A stretch of 64,000 nt of DNA, from assembly GCA_003151515.1 (NCBI GenBank), contig PLXS01000010.1, positions 62,001-126,000 on the forward strand. Reading direction: 5' to 3'. Below, one piece after another: positions 27,363-37,600 of the stretch; the stretch's first letter is position 1, and every line of letters starts with the position of its first letter. Under the pieces are notes generated by a model. That model was given only the letters and a program-made list of their open reading frames with translations, did no database searches and was not told where the DNA came from. The translations under genes were made by a program, and so were the position numbers. This stretch comes from Opitutaceae bacterium (GTDB lineage: Bacteria > Verrucomicrobiota > Verrucomicrobiia > Opitutales > Opitutaceae).

Positions 27363-27438
27363 GGGCCTATAGCTCAACGGTTAGAGCAGAGGACTCATAA
27401 TCCTTTGGTTCAGGGTTCGAATCCCTGTGGGCCCACCA
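27363..27438 (+). tRNA. tRNA with CAT anticodon, probably tRNA-Ile2 (k2C34)
   Basis: The cloverleaf folds fully: acceptor GGGCCTA pairs with TGGGCCC, the D stem is GCTC/GAGC, the anticodon loop is CTCATAA with CAT at 27396-27398, the T arm is CAGGG-TTCGAAT-CCCTG, and the 3' CCA is encoded. G1-C72 pairing excludes an initiator tRNA. C4-G69 and C5-G68 are the pairs used by TilS to pick tRNA-Ile2 over elongator Met, and the region around the anticodon resembles E. coli Ile2, so Ile(AUA) is more likely than Met. Confidence 0.93.
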
Positions 27439-27587
27439 TTTATCAGCAGTTCGGCCACCAAATCCCTTTTTTAGGAGCGCGAGCGCTGGGCGAGTTCCAT
27501 CCGCATATTTTCACGGCTCTCCATCGCACTTTGACTTTACCTCATTGTTCCTGTTTCGAGTCTTTCGTCGCAGGGAGTAAAGCGCTC

Positions 27588-28670
27588 TCAGCCGGACCAC
27601 CGAGCCCGGCGGAGATCCTTCCAGGGACCGCCATCTACGTAGCGCTCAGGATACAGGACCTTCGAACGTGGGTCTTCCGCGGTGTCAAGCTGAAGGACCA
27701 TCCACTTCGGATACGGAACGCCCGGATCCGACGCCGCATCCAGTAGCCGGACGTCTTCGTCCGAGAGCCGAAGGTCTACGGCACAGATGTTATCTTCCAG
27801 TTGCTCAGCCTTCCGTGCAGCGACGATCACACTGCTGACGGCCGGCCGGCTCAGCACCCACGACAGCGCCGCACGGGCCGGGCTTACGCCATGCCGACCA
27901 GCCACCTCCTTCAGCGCTTCCACGACGCGGTAGCCCATCTCCTTGTCGAAGGGCACGAACGAACCTGCCTCTGCGAATCGAGTGCCGGCTGGAGCAGAGT
28001 TGGCGCGGCTGTACTTGCCCGTGAGGAAGCCACCGGCAAGCGGGCTCCAAACCAGGATACCGATGTTGTGGTACTCGGCGAACGACTGGAATTCGTATTC
28101 GAGACCTCGGCCGACGAGGCTGTAGTACATCTGTGCCGTCACGTATTTTTCCAACCCCAGCCGCTCCTGAAGCATAACCGCAGTGGCTGCCTGCCATGAC
28201 ATTAAGTTGGAGAGCCCGATATAGCGGACCTTCCCCTGGCGCACAACATCGTCGAGCGTCCGCAGTGTCTCCTCGAGCGGCGTGTTGCTGTCCCATCCAT
28301 GCACCTGATAAAGGTCGATGTAATCGGTCTGCAGCCTTTGGAGACTGCCCTCCACTTCGCGCATGATGTTCACTCGGGTCGCGCCGCTCCGATTGAGATT
28401 TTCGCTCATGGGGAGCCGGACTTTGGTGGCCAGGACGATCTCCGCCCTCACGCCCTTCAAGGCATTACCCACCAGAGTTTCGCTCTCCCCGAGGCTGTAC
28501 ACATCCGCGGTATCAATGAAGTTGATGCCCCTGTCTAGGGCTAGCTTCACCATTCGCGTTGTGTCCTCCTGACCGAGGTTGCCCATGTCCATCTTGCCGC
28601 CGAACTGCATCGTGCCAAGCGCCACCTCGCTCACGATGAGTCCGGTATTCCCCAGTTTCCTATACTTCAT
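27588..28670 (-). CDS. Aldo/keto reductase
   Basis: This 360-residue NADPH-dependent oxidoreductase has the AKR tetrad: Asp and Tyr in FIDTADVYS, Lys in LATKVRLP and His in LYQVHGWD. It begins MKYRKLGNTGLIVSEVALGTMQFGG, read as residues 1-25, which is typical of the tas/YajO-like group. The ATG at 28670 is preferred over the frame extension to 28730. Base composition is lower in GC than the neighbours on either side, and it begins a short patch right after the tRNA, so it may have arrived by transfer. Confidence 0.9.
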   Translation of the reverse strand: MKYRKLGNTGLIVSEVALGTMQFGGKMDMGNLGQEDTTRMVKLALDRGINFIDTADVYSLGESETLVGNALKGVRAEIVLATKVRLPMSENLNRSGATRVNIMREVEGSLQRLQTDYIDLYQVHGWDSNTPLEETLRTLDDVVRQGKVRYIGLSNLMSWQAATAVMLQERLGLEKYVTAQMYYSLVGRGLEYEFQSFAEYHNIGILVWSPLAGGFLTGKYSRANSAPAGTRFAEAGSFVPFDKEMGYRVVEALKEVAGRHGVSPARAALSWVLSRPAVSSVIVAARKAEQLEDNICAVDLRLSDEDVRLLDAASDPGVPYPKWMVLQLDTAEDPRSKVLYPERYVDGGPWKDLRRARWSG

Positions 28671-28873
28671 ATCCCATACTCCTTCCGCTGCAAACGAGGA
28701 TTGCAACGGCAAATCGAGAATCTGCCCCAATTCAGACAGAGGCTTCGAAACAGCGCCAGCTCTCTGAGAGCAAAAACCTTCGGTTCATCCTCGATTTGTC
28801 TCCACTGCATGACGTCACCTTTTCCTGAAACCATCTGAGATCTACAGAAAACAAGAAAAGAGCTACAAACCTA

Positions 28874-29449
28874 CTACTTCAAGGTCGGATCGATCAGCAT
28901 GAGATCCGTTTCCGGATCAAAACGCTTCCGCATCGATACGGGATCGACTGTAACCATTACTTCCAGGGTCGGGGACACATACGCTGCGAGAACATGGCCG
29001 GCACGCGTTGTTCCGTCCGGACTCCCCACCACCATGTGAGCATGGACTACGGGCTTTCCTTGATAGAGCGCAATATCGCCGCTCATCCCAATCACCTCGT
29101 GCTGACCATTGATGGGAATCTTTTTGTACATTTTGCGCTGTGGATCGAACCACCCCAACGTTGCTCCATTCAGTGCTCCAATAGCGGTGAAATGTGCACT
29201 CGTAACGTGATACTTCTCCGCAAACTCCAGAAGTCCGGAAAAAGCCTCGTCTCCCTGGTAGAAGATGACCGCATATTGTTTCGTCGGTTCTCCAGGGTTC
29301 AGCAATTGAACCTGCATCCTGGGAGCTTTGTTCCTCGGAGCGGCTTCCGACGGAGACACATATTCGCTCACCTTCTCCTGCGAATACCCCACCGAGCCGG
29401 CGATCCCAATCAATACCAATACGCAACCCAGTCGTTTTATTTTGATCAT
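28874..29449 (-). CDS. Exported PCC/DUF296-domain protein
   Basis: This 191-residue protein has a signal peptide (MIKIKRLGCVLVLIGIAGSVGYS) and a PCC domain. The fold shows as KQYAVIFYQGDEAFSGLLEFA, the ITSAHFTAIGA-like strand VTSAHFTAIGALNGA, and HAHMVVGSPDGTTRAGH with the metal-binding histidines of the bacterial family. PCC domains in bacteria are usually cytoplasmic stand-alone trimers, so an exported copy is less common. It is relatively AT-rich and lies about 200 bp upstream of the aldo/keto reductase on the same strand. Confidence 0.82.
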   Translation of the reverse strand: MIKIKRLGCVLVLIGIAGSVGYSQEKVSEYVSPSEAAPRNKAPRMQVQLLNPGEPTKQYAVIFYQGDEAFSGLLEFAEKYHVTSAHFTAIGALNGATLGWFDPQRKMYKKIPINGQHEVIGMSGDIALYQGKPVVHAHMVVGSPDGTTRAGHVLAAYVSPTLEVMVTVDPVSMRKRFDPETDLMLIDPTLK

Positions 29450-29663
29450 AGTTTTGCTCTCCCATGTCCGAGAATCTTCACAAATGGCCTTCTCGGTCAG
29501 CGTCGCCGCTAAAGGGCTGTTCAATTCCGTTAACTTTCAGTTGAACCATTTTCAAGCATTGCAACGGACGTATGCAGAAGCGGCAAACTTCATCCACCTA
29601 GCCTGAGATTGCCTCGATTTGATGGACACAAGACATACGCGTAAAGGGTGCTCCCGGGTTCCT

Positions 29664-30752
29664 TTAGCGGCGCCCGAGGAGGCGGTATGAAGCGGCCGCG
29701 TCGAACATCGCGGTGACGTTCTCCGGGGGCGTCCCAGACTGTATCCAGTGGGACGGACCGAAGATGTACCCGCCGCCGCGTGCGAGCACCCGGATGCGGT
29801 CGGCGACCTCCCGCCGAACGTCGGCCACGGTGCCAAAGGGAAGAGTCTTCTGGACGCTGACGCCTCCCTGGAAGCTAAGCCTGTCCCCAAACTTCTCCTT
29901 CAGCTCCAAGGGATCCATGCCCTTCGCGTCGAACTGGAGAGCCTGGAGGACGTCGATGCCCATATCGATGAGCCCGGGGACGGCGGGCATAACGCTGCCG
30001 TCGGTGTGGTAGATAACCCTCGTCCCGAACTCGTGGATCACGCGGTTGAGCCGAGCGTGGAACGGCTTGATCCGCTCCTCCCAGGTCGCGGGCGACATCA
30101 GGAGGCCTTCCTGCCCCCCGATGTCGTCCGCCGTGAAGACCAGGTCGACCCGGCCGCGGGCGCGCTCGAGGATCCTCCTGAAGTGCTCCACGAAGAAGTC
30201 GGTAACCCGCCCGAGGATCGCATCCGCGAGCTCCGGGTTGACCACCAAGTCCATCAGCATTCGTTCGAAGCCCCGCATGTACCACGAGGTCTCGAAGATG
30301 TTGCCATTCTCGACCATCAGGCAGTAGTCGCCCTCGCGCCCGATGGCCGCTATGCGCTCCGGGAGCACCGAGTAGTCGAACCAGTCCGTCGTGGGCCAGC
30401 GGTGCCGCTCCAGGTCGGCCGGCGTTTCGGCCTCGGCCAGCGGCCCGAACTCGATCTCGTCGTACTCTCCCGCCCCGTAACTTACCGGCCGCCGCCGGAC
30501 GCCCCAGGCGTCCGTCCGCGGCTCGAGTCGGGGGCCGGCGTAGGCCGGTCCCACCGTCCTGATGTCGATCAGCGGCTGCAGGTAGGCCTCGACCGAGAGG
30601 CCGCGTTCCCGCCCCAGGAACTCGGAGAGCGCTCGGTAGGCCGGCGGGTTGATGCCGGAGCAGACCATCGCGATCGGCACGCGGTCCGTCTCCTGGTGCT
30701 CGAGCGCCAGAAGGACGCGTTCGCGGTGGGTCAGCGCCGGTTTGGAGGTCAT
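29664..30752 (-). CDS. Uroporphyrinogen decarboxylase (URO-D) family protein
   Basis: This 362-residue TIM-barrel protein belongs to the URO-D/methyltransferase superfamily but not to true HemE. It begins MTSKPALTHRERVLLALEHQETDRVP, read from 30752, as is usual in the Verrucomicrobia-Planctomycetes branch. Conserved parts include YHTDGSVMPAVPGLIDMGID and LSFQGGVSVQKTLPFGT with the late IFGPSHWIQSGTPPEN. Such proteins often lie in sugar-catabolic clusters and may be corrinoid-linked methyltransferases. The role here is unknown; its neighbours are remnants of a sugar transporter. Confidence 0.85.
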   Translation of the reverse strand: MTSKPALTHRERVLLALEHQETDRVPIAMVCSGINPPAYRALSEFLGRERGLSVEAYLQPLIDIRTVGPAYAGPRLEPRTDAWGVRRRPVSYGAGEYDEIEFGPLAEAETPADLERHRWPTTDWFDYSVLPERIAAIGREGDYCLMVENGNIFETSWYMRGFERMLMDLVVNPELADAILGRVTDFFVEHFRRILERARGRVDLVFTADDIGGQEGLLMSPATWEERIKPFHARLNRVIHEFGTRVIYHTDGSVMPAVPGLIDMGIDVLQALQFDAKGMDPLELKEKFGDRLSFQGGVSVQKTLPFGTVADVRREVADRIRVLARGGGYIFGPSHWIQSGTPPENVTAMFDAAASYRLLGRR

Positions 30753-31179
30753 GGATCGCGCCCTGAAGCAACCTGCGGACCAGCCGGGTGGTCCCTGCTC
30801 ACCGGACCGCGCGTGCCCCGTCCGCGCCCATGCTGATGCGGTCCAGCGTCGGGACATTGGGGGAAACAGTAGTCCTCCCGGATGCTCTCGCGAGCGCGGT
30901 AACGAGGAGGCTCAAGGAGATCGCCAGCGAGGCGATACGGTGCGTCGTCATGGGAAGGAGTCGCCTGGCATGGGCCGCGCCCCGCCAGTCCATGTCAGAC
31001 TACCCGGGCCCCCCCGCGGCTCAAAGCCTAATCGACCCCAGTTCCGCCAGCCCGGCGCCGTCCAGGCTCCATCGGGATGGAAGCCGTCTCAGCCTGTTAG
31101 CCGCATTGAGGTCCGTGCCGCTGCAGGACCGAGCGGCTCTTCTCCGCCGCCTCGGCACATCAACACCCAAAGTCCACTT
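30753..31179. other. Degenerate region with no intact gene
   Basis: No full-length gene is visible in this 427-bp stretch. On the reverse strand a short frame at 30799-30951 encodes a signal-like peptide (MTTHRIASLAISLSLLVTAL, then LDRISMGADGARAVR before a stop). It could be the N-terminal stub of a lost exported enzyme. The rest looks like decayed sequence joining that stub to the truncated transporter. Confidence 0.4.
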
Positions 31180-31896
31180 TCCGTGGCGCTCAGGAGCAGC
31201 GTGACAGCGCATTATTTCAAGTACTACGTCGGCTCTCAGACACTGACCCTGCCCTCGTGCCTACCCAGGTCAGCCGCGGGGACGCAGACCTGGTCCTGGG
31301 AAAGCCTCGTCTCCGTGTTCAACACCAGCAACCAGATCGCGTCCCTGGTCGGCGTCGTGAGCATCCCGTTCATTGCGCGGATCGCGGGCCGAAAGCCGGC
31401 GGTCGTCGTCATGTTCATCATCGCGATCGCCTCGAACGCCTCATTCTTCTTCCTCAAGCCTGGCCAGCTCCTGCTGATCTTTGGGATCAATCTGATTGGC
31501 TCCGTCACCAGCGGCCCGCTGACCGCCCTGCTCTGGGCCATGTATGCCGACACGGCGGACTTCGCGGAATGGAAGAGGGGCCGCCGCGCCACGGGCCTTA
31601 TCTTCTCGGCGTCCATTTTTTCCCAGAAGCAGGGTTGGGCAATCGGGGCCTGGGTGGCCCTTGCCCTGATGCAGAGCGTTGGCTTCGTCGCCAACACGGT
31701 CCAGACTCCGAGTTCGCTTCACGGACTGGTGCTGCTTATGAGCGTGCTTCCGGCGTCGCTCAGCATCCTGTCGGTCGTATTCGTTCTCTTCTATCCGCTG
31801 AACGAGGCTAGAATGTCGCAGATCGCATCCGACCTGCGGGTTCGCCGCGCTCTTGAGGCCTCAGAAAACAGTGGGCTGGCGTGCACGGAATTGTAG
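31180..31896 (+). pseudogene. 5'-truncated GPH-family sugar:cation symporter
   Basis: Homology to glycoside-pentoside-hexuronide symporters starts abruptly at about SVALRSSVTAHYFKYYVG and runs to a natural C-terminus (VLFYPLNEARMSQIASDL). Readable family parts include ALLWAMYADTADFAEWKRG and GLIFSASIFSQKQGWAIG. Only the C-terminal half (about 235 residues) remains; the first six helices and any start codon with a ribosome-binding site are missing, and the in-frame sequence upstream is not membrane-like. It is almost certainly non-functional. Confidence 0.82.
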
Positions 31897-32013
31897 GCAA
31901 GCGGAGGAGCGCGCCACTTTGGCCTCGTATTGCTGAAGTCGCTGGAGAATCTGCCTCCCATCGACGCGGAATTCTTCCGAGCGCTTGTGACGCTTATGTT
32001 GCTGCCCGGCCGA

Positions 32014-33930
32014 CTAGGGCCGGGAGTCGGGCGGGACGGTTCGGAGCAGGAACGCGGCCACCGTCTGGAAGTATCCGATCCTCGATTCCTGGTCTGGGTA
32101 TCCGTGGATGCTCACGACGTCCGAGACGAGCTGCACCGGCTTGCCTGCCTTCCTGAGCGCATCGGCCATGGCCAGGGACTGGTCGAGATTGACGCGCCTG
32201 TCATCGTCACCGTGGATGAGGAGGACGGGCGCTCGGACCCTGCCGGCGCCGTTGACCGGGGAGAGCTCCCGGTACTCGTCGGCGTGGGCGCTCACGCTTG
32301 GGTAGAACTTGACGTGCCCGCCGACGGTTATCGCGGCCTCCTGGCGCCCATCGAGGACCTGCTCATACCAGTCGTACACTCCGGCGAGGCCGACAACAGC
32401 CGCGATCAGCTCCGGATAACGCTCGGCCAGAGCCATCGAGACGTATCCGCCGTAGCTTCCACCTGCGGCGACGAGCCGCCTTGGGTCCGCGTATCCCTGC
32501 TCAACGCTCCAACTGAGCCCATCCGCAACGTCGTCAACGGAGCGGCGATTGATCGCGATGATGTCCTCGAGGCCGTATTCCTTGCCGTAGCCGGACGAGC
32601 CCCGGTAGTTGACCTGCAGGACGCCGTAGCCTAGCGCCGCGTAGAACTGGACCTGCGTGTCGAATCCCCAGTCGTCCCGCGCGCGGGGCCCCCCGTGCGT
32701 GAGGGCTATCAGGGGCACCCGCTGGCCGTCCTTGCGCGCCAGCGGCAGCGTCAGGTAGGCGTGGATCGCGTGGTTGTCCCGGGACTTGAAGGTCACCTCG
32801 CGCATGGCTGCCCAGGAACGGCCTACCGCCTCCGGGTGCCTGGAGAGGAGCGGGCTCACCTTCCCGTCCTTCAGATTGAGGAGGCACAGCGCCAGCGGCC
32901 TCGTGTCCGAGGCTACCGCGAAGAGGACACGGCCGTCGTAGGCGACCCCCCAGGGCCTCGCCACCGCGCCTGGAATGGCCGCGCTCAGGTACGCCTGGAT
33001 CTTCCCGTAGCCCGGATCGAGCCAGAGCGCGGCGGGCCGCGCGGCGTCATAGAAGAGGCCGATGGGAACGCCGCCTTTCGGATCGATGAACACATTCGGA
33101 TCAACGTCGTAAGTCGGGTCGGACAGTTGCGCTCCCTCGAACTGGCGGCTCTTTGTGTTGAACGTGCCCACCCGCAGAAGCCCGTCGTCCCCGCGGTACC
33201 GAAGGAGCAGAAACGTGCCCGTCTGGTCAAGGGAGAGGGGAACGGGGTCCTTCACGAATGGGATCTCCTTCCAGGCGGTCTTGTCCGCGGAGCGCTCAAG
33301 CAGTTCGTAGGAATTGTCTTTGAGCCGGCGGATAGCGTAACGGACGCGTCCATCGGCGTCCGCCAGCCAGTGGACGACGCGGCCCGGGTTCTCCTCGGCA
33401 ACGTCCACGCGGTTCTTCTCGATATCGAGGCGGTAGAGAGGCGAGAAGCCCTCACCGCCTTCCTCCGCCGTCGGGAACGCGTTTGTCAGGAACACGTAGT
33501 TCGGGCGCACCGAATAGGCCACGAGAACCTTTCCCCTCACCGGCACACCGCGGATGTTCTGGAACTTCGGATCCGAAAGGAAGAGCCCCTCGTAATGATT
33601 GACGTCGTCCCGCCCGACCTGGAACAGGAGCGTCTCGGGCCCGCACCAGTAGAACGCGACGACGTTCTGCTTCCACCATCCCGCCGCGGCGTGCACCTCC
33701 TTGTTCCTGAGGTCGATGGTCGCCAGCACCTTGTGGCCCTCCGCCTCGCGGATGAACGCAAGGTGGGTGCCACCCGGGGAAAGCGCGATCCCTTCAAACG
33801 CCGGGCGCCCGAACAGTGTTGTGATAAGCCTCGCGACATGGTCCGGCACGGGCGGGGCGTCCGCGCGGGCATTTGCGGCCAGGCCGAGCGAAACCACGAG
33901 GCTCAGAAGAATGCGGAATGAGTTGAGCAT
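32014..33930 (-). CDS. Exported S9-family prolyl oligopeptidase-type peptidase
   Basis: This 638-residue exported peptidase has a signal peptide (SFRILLSLVVSLGLAANARA), an N-terminal propeller at about 40-370 (FEGIALSPGGTHLAFIREAE) and a C-terminal alpha/beta hydrolase domain. The catalytic Ser is in AAGGSYGGYVS, the Asp in LIHGDDDRRV and the His in SIHGYPDQ. It follows acylaminoacyl peptidase-type architecture and cleaves short peptides. The ATG at 33930 begins the signal peptide; the upstream open frame is not used. Confidence 0.92.
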   Translation of the reverse strand: MLNSFRILLSLVVSLGLAANARADAPPVPDHVARLITTLFGRPAFEGIALSPGGTHLAFIREAEGHKVLATIDLRNKEVHAAAGWWKQNVVAFYWCGPETLLFQVGRDDVNHYEGLFLSDPKFQNIRGVPVRGKVLVAYSVRPNYVFLTNAFPTAEEGGEGFSPLYRLDIEKNRVDVAEENPGRVVHWLADADGRVRYAIRRLKDNSYELLERSADKTAWKEIPFVKDPVPLSLDQTGTFLLLRYRGDDGLLRVGTFNTKSRQFEGAQLSDPTYDVDPNVFIDPKGGVPIGLFYDAARPAALWLDPGYGKIQAYLSAAIPGAVARPWGVAYDGRVLFAVASDTRPLALCLLNLKDGKVSPLLSRHPEAVGRSWAAMREVTFKSRDNHAIHAYLTLPLARKDGQRVPLIALTHGGPRARDDWGFDTQVQFYAALGYGVLQVNYRGSSGYGKEYGLEDIIAINRRSVDDVADGLSWSVEQGYADPRRLVAAGGSYGGYVSMALAERYPELIAAVVGLAGVYDWYEQVLDGRQEAAITVGGHVKFYPSVSAHADEYRELSPVNGAGRVRAPVLLIHGDDDRRVNLDQSLAMADALRKAGKPVQLVSDVVSIHGYPDQESRIGYFQTVAAFLLRTVPPDSRP

Positions 33931-34507
33931 GGCGTTCGGTTCCTTGCGCACAGGCGCACCAAGGCAAGGACGCCTATTAAATGGCCACCGGCTGGTCAAT
34001 CGCAGCGCGGCCCTTCGCGAGTCAGCCCCGTGCTGGAGCCCAGGCACGGGAGGCCGGGGCCTTTGTCGGCCGCGCTCGTTGCATGGTTCCCGTTCCCGTC
34101 CCGCAACTGGACCGTGAAGTCGTTTGCGTTCTTCGAGATCGGGGCGTTTGCCATCTGCAGGTACGGACTTTCCGAGCCCGGGACGGTGCTGCAGCCCGTC
34201 CGCCAGCGCCGCCCCGCTTTCGAACCTCCGGGCCGTGAGCCCTGGTCCCCCGTTTGTGCCCGCTCCGAAGTCTGCCTTCATGCCCGCCATGGCCGTCTGG
34301 TTCGGCGGCCCGCATGTGATTGCTATGGATTGCCGGATGAATCCGCATAGCGATGGCGCCCAGGGGGTTGGAGGTGCCATTAGCCGTCCTCCATTGGGCA
34401 TTAGGAATTTACTGCGTAGATACGCCCAGGACCCGTGTTTTTCGTCGAGGAAGCTGGCAGATGTGGCGATGATTGCGTCGTGGCGCGAAGCGTTGCCCCA
34501 AAAACCC
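33931..34507. other. Intergenic region with a possible frameshifted coding remnant
   Basis: About 580 bp separate the S9 peptidase from the second PEP-CTERM gene's promoter. On the reverse strand, one frame reads CGPPNQTAMAGMKADFGAG in its upstream part, and another reads SPYLQMANAPISKNANDF and TVQLRDGNGNH before a stop at 33996. Both look like protein, which suggests one gene broken by a frameshift, but I do not recognise a family. The forward strand holds nothing convincing except promoter-like AT-rich sequence near 34400-34450. Confidence 0.25.
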
Positions 34508-34517
34508 TTACGGTAAG
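34507..34517. promoter_or_regulatory. Palindrome CTTAC-G-GTAAG upstream of PEP-CTERM protein 2
   Basis: A perfect 5-bp dyad with a single central base lies about 90 bp before the chosen start. A similar element, TTACT-GTTA-AGTAA, lies at the same kind of distance before PEP-CTERM protein 1, so it may be a shared regulatory site. The role is inferred. Confidence 0.3.
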
Positions 34518-34607
34518 TTTGATCCTACGAATATCTCCGTGAAAGCCGGCGCCGAAAATCGCGCGCGCACTCGCCTCCTCACGCGGGTTGACAGCGGGCT
34601 ATGCTCG

Positions 34608-37600
34608 ATGGAGAAGCCGATTGGCCGCGGGATGGGTGCGCGGCGCATGATCGCAGTGTGCCTTTCGGTTGCAATGGCGTGCCTGTCGGCCGTGGCCGCG
34701 CGCGCACAGGTCGTCGACAACTGGACCAGCCCGTCCTCCAGCCTCTGGGGCGCAGCTGGCAATTGGAGCATGGGTGTCCCAACGAACACCAGCATCGCGA
34801 CGTTCAACAATGCCCCGGGCCTGGAGACCTCCTTCAATCTGCTGCCCTCCTCGACGGCATACTCGCTCGTGTTCGCAAGCGCGGGCGGGGCGAATCCCTA
34901 CACATTCGACACGGCGGGAAACCAGAACGCCAACACGCTGACGCTCGCATCCGGGATCACGAACTCGGACACGGCCGCGATCACGTTCTACAACACGACC
35001 ACCTTGGGGGGCAGCCAGACGTGGACGAACAACGGCGGCCCCCTGATCTTCTACGGCAACGTGAACCTCGGCTCGGGCTCCACCGGAAACACGCTCACGG
35101 TCGCAGGGAGCGGGGCGGTGGACGCAGGCAGCGTGATCGCGGACGGGGGGACCTCCCCGGGCAGCCTCACCTACGCGGGATCGGGCACCCTCTCGCTGAC
35201 GGCGGCCAACACCTACACCGGTGCGACAACCGTAAGCTCCGGCACGCTCAATATCCAGAACGCGGGCGCGCTGGGCACGGCTTCAAACACCTCGAACACA
35301 ACGGTCGCCAACGGCGCCGTGCTCCAGATCGAGGGCAACATCACGACGACCAACGCAGGCACCCTGGTTCTTAACGGAACCGGGGCAGGCGCCGGAGCGC
35401 TCCAGAACATCAGCGCCAACAACACGTGGAACAGCAATGTCCTGCTGGCGTCCAACGCGACGATTTCCAACGCAACGGCGGGCAACGTCCTTTACATCGG
35501 CAACTCAGGGGGAAGCAGCCTGTTCACCCTGGGCAGCAACACCCTCACCGTCGACGGCGCCGGCGACACGTTCATCAACTCCACCCTCGGCGTGGTCGGA
35601 GACACGGGGGGGCTCACCAAGAACGGCACGGGAACCCTCACCCTGTGGGGCTACAACTCCTACTACACGGGCGCCACGGTGGTGAATTCCGGCTACCTGG
35701 AGCTCGTGGTGGGGCCGATGAACAGCGGATGGTACGGAGTCAACGGGTCGCTGACGATCGGCACCGGCTCGCTGACAAACAGCGCCACGGTCGACATCTG
35801 GGGGGCCGGCAACCCCGTCGGGCAAAGCTACGCCAACCAGATCTCGCCCAGCTCCGCGGTCACGCTGAACGCCGGCGGCACGCTCAACGTGGGCGTCTCC
35901 ACCGACACGGGCTCGTACACGATGAACGGAGGCACCGTCAACATCGCGAGCGGCCAGACCGTGACCCTGACCAACGGGATCACCTCGAACACGAACAGCG
36001 CGCACCAGACATCCCAGATACTCGGGGGCGCGCTGAGCATGACCTCGCCCACCACGACCTTCAGCGTGGCCCAGGACCCCACGCTGTCCAGCGACCTGAC
36101 CATCTCGAGCTCCATCAGCGGCAGCAATCTCACCAAGACCGGCAACGGCACGCTGACGCTCACGGGGGCAAACACCTACACGGGGACGACAACGCTGTCC
36201 GCGGGGACCATCGAGGCCAATAGCAGCACGGCCCTTGGCACGGGCGCGGTCGCGATCACGGCCGGCACGCTCGGGTCGACCAACTCGAGCTCGATCACGA
36301 ACGCGATCACGCTGCAGGGCAACGCCACCCTGTCCGGCATCACGACGGGCGGCACGCTCACGCAGTCGGGGGGAAGCTACAACCTCATCATGGCGAATGC
36401 CACGCAGTCCGGAGCCGTGAGCCTCTCCGCCAACAGCACGGGCTACACCCTGACGGCGGAGGTCGACAGCGGAACGTCCACAATCTCCGGCGCCGTCTCC
36501 AACGGCGGCACCGGGGCGGGCGGCCTGACGAAGACGGGCGCCGGGACGCTCGTGCTTGGCGCCGCTAGCACCTACACCGGCGCGACGACCGTGAGCGCCG
36601 GCACCCTGCAGCTTGCGGCAAACAACGCGATCGGCTCGTCCTCGGCCGTCGCCCTGAACAACAGCACGCTCAACCTGAACGGCTACTCGGACAAGGTTGG
36701 GAACCTCTCGTTCAACAACGCGACGATCAATTTCGGAAGCGGCTCGCCCACGAACACGCTCGTGTTCGCCAACCTGACGTCCGGCACCGGCGTCCTAACC
36801 ATCAACGGGTGGACCAGCGGCAGCACGGTGCTGGGGGCCACCAACTCCGGGATCGCCGCCTCGCTCCTGAACGAGATCTACTTCACGGGCAGCGGCTCGG
36901 GCTCGGTGGAGGCGGGCTCGCTTGCTATCGCGGGCAACGGGGAGGGCAACGCATACTTCATCACGCCGAACAACACGTTCCTGACCTGGACCGGCGGCGG
37001 GGCCGGCAGCAACTGGAGCACGGCGGCAAACTGGGGAGGAACGGCCCCGAGCACAACCGCGGGAAGCGTCCAGAAGCTCGACTTCACGGGGACAACTAAA
37101 CTGTCGCCCGTCATGAACAACAGCTATTCCGTCAACGCGCTCAAGTTCGACTCTGCCGCGGGCGCGTTCAGCGTCGGATTGGGCAACAACACGCTCACCC
37201 TCGACGGGGCGGTTCCGAGCATCATGCAGCAGTCCGCGAGCAACGAGACGATAACGACGGCGGGCACCGGATCGGTGGCCTTCTCGACAAACGGCGTCAT
37301 CGACGTGAGCGGGGCCGGGACGCTGACGATCAGCGCGCCGCTGACCGGCACGGGATCCATCACGAAGCTGAGCGCGGGCACCCTGGCGCTGAGCGGCGCC
37401 AACAGCGGCTTCAGCGGGGCGATTGCCGTCGACGCCGGGACGCTCCAGGTGTCCGGAAGCAACCGCGTGCTTGGAACGGGGTCGACCACGGTCTACTCCG
37501 GGGGCACGCTCCAGGTGAACGGGGCGCTCTCGCTCTCCAACGCGATCAACCTCTCGGGCACGGGCGCAGGGGGGGTAGGCGCGCTCGACGCGACGCCAGG

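Noticed and set aside
27363..29663. Search for a direct repeat of the tRNA 3' end marking an island boundary
   Set aside because: No second copy of the tRNA end or T-arm sequence was seen within the next few kb, and no integrase gene is present.
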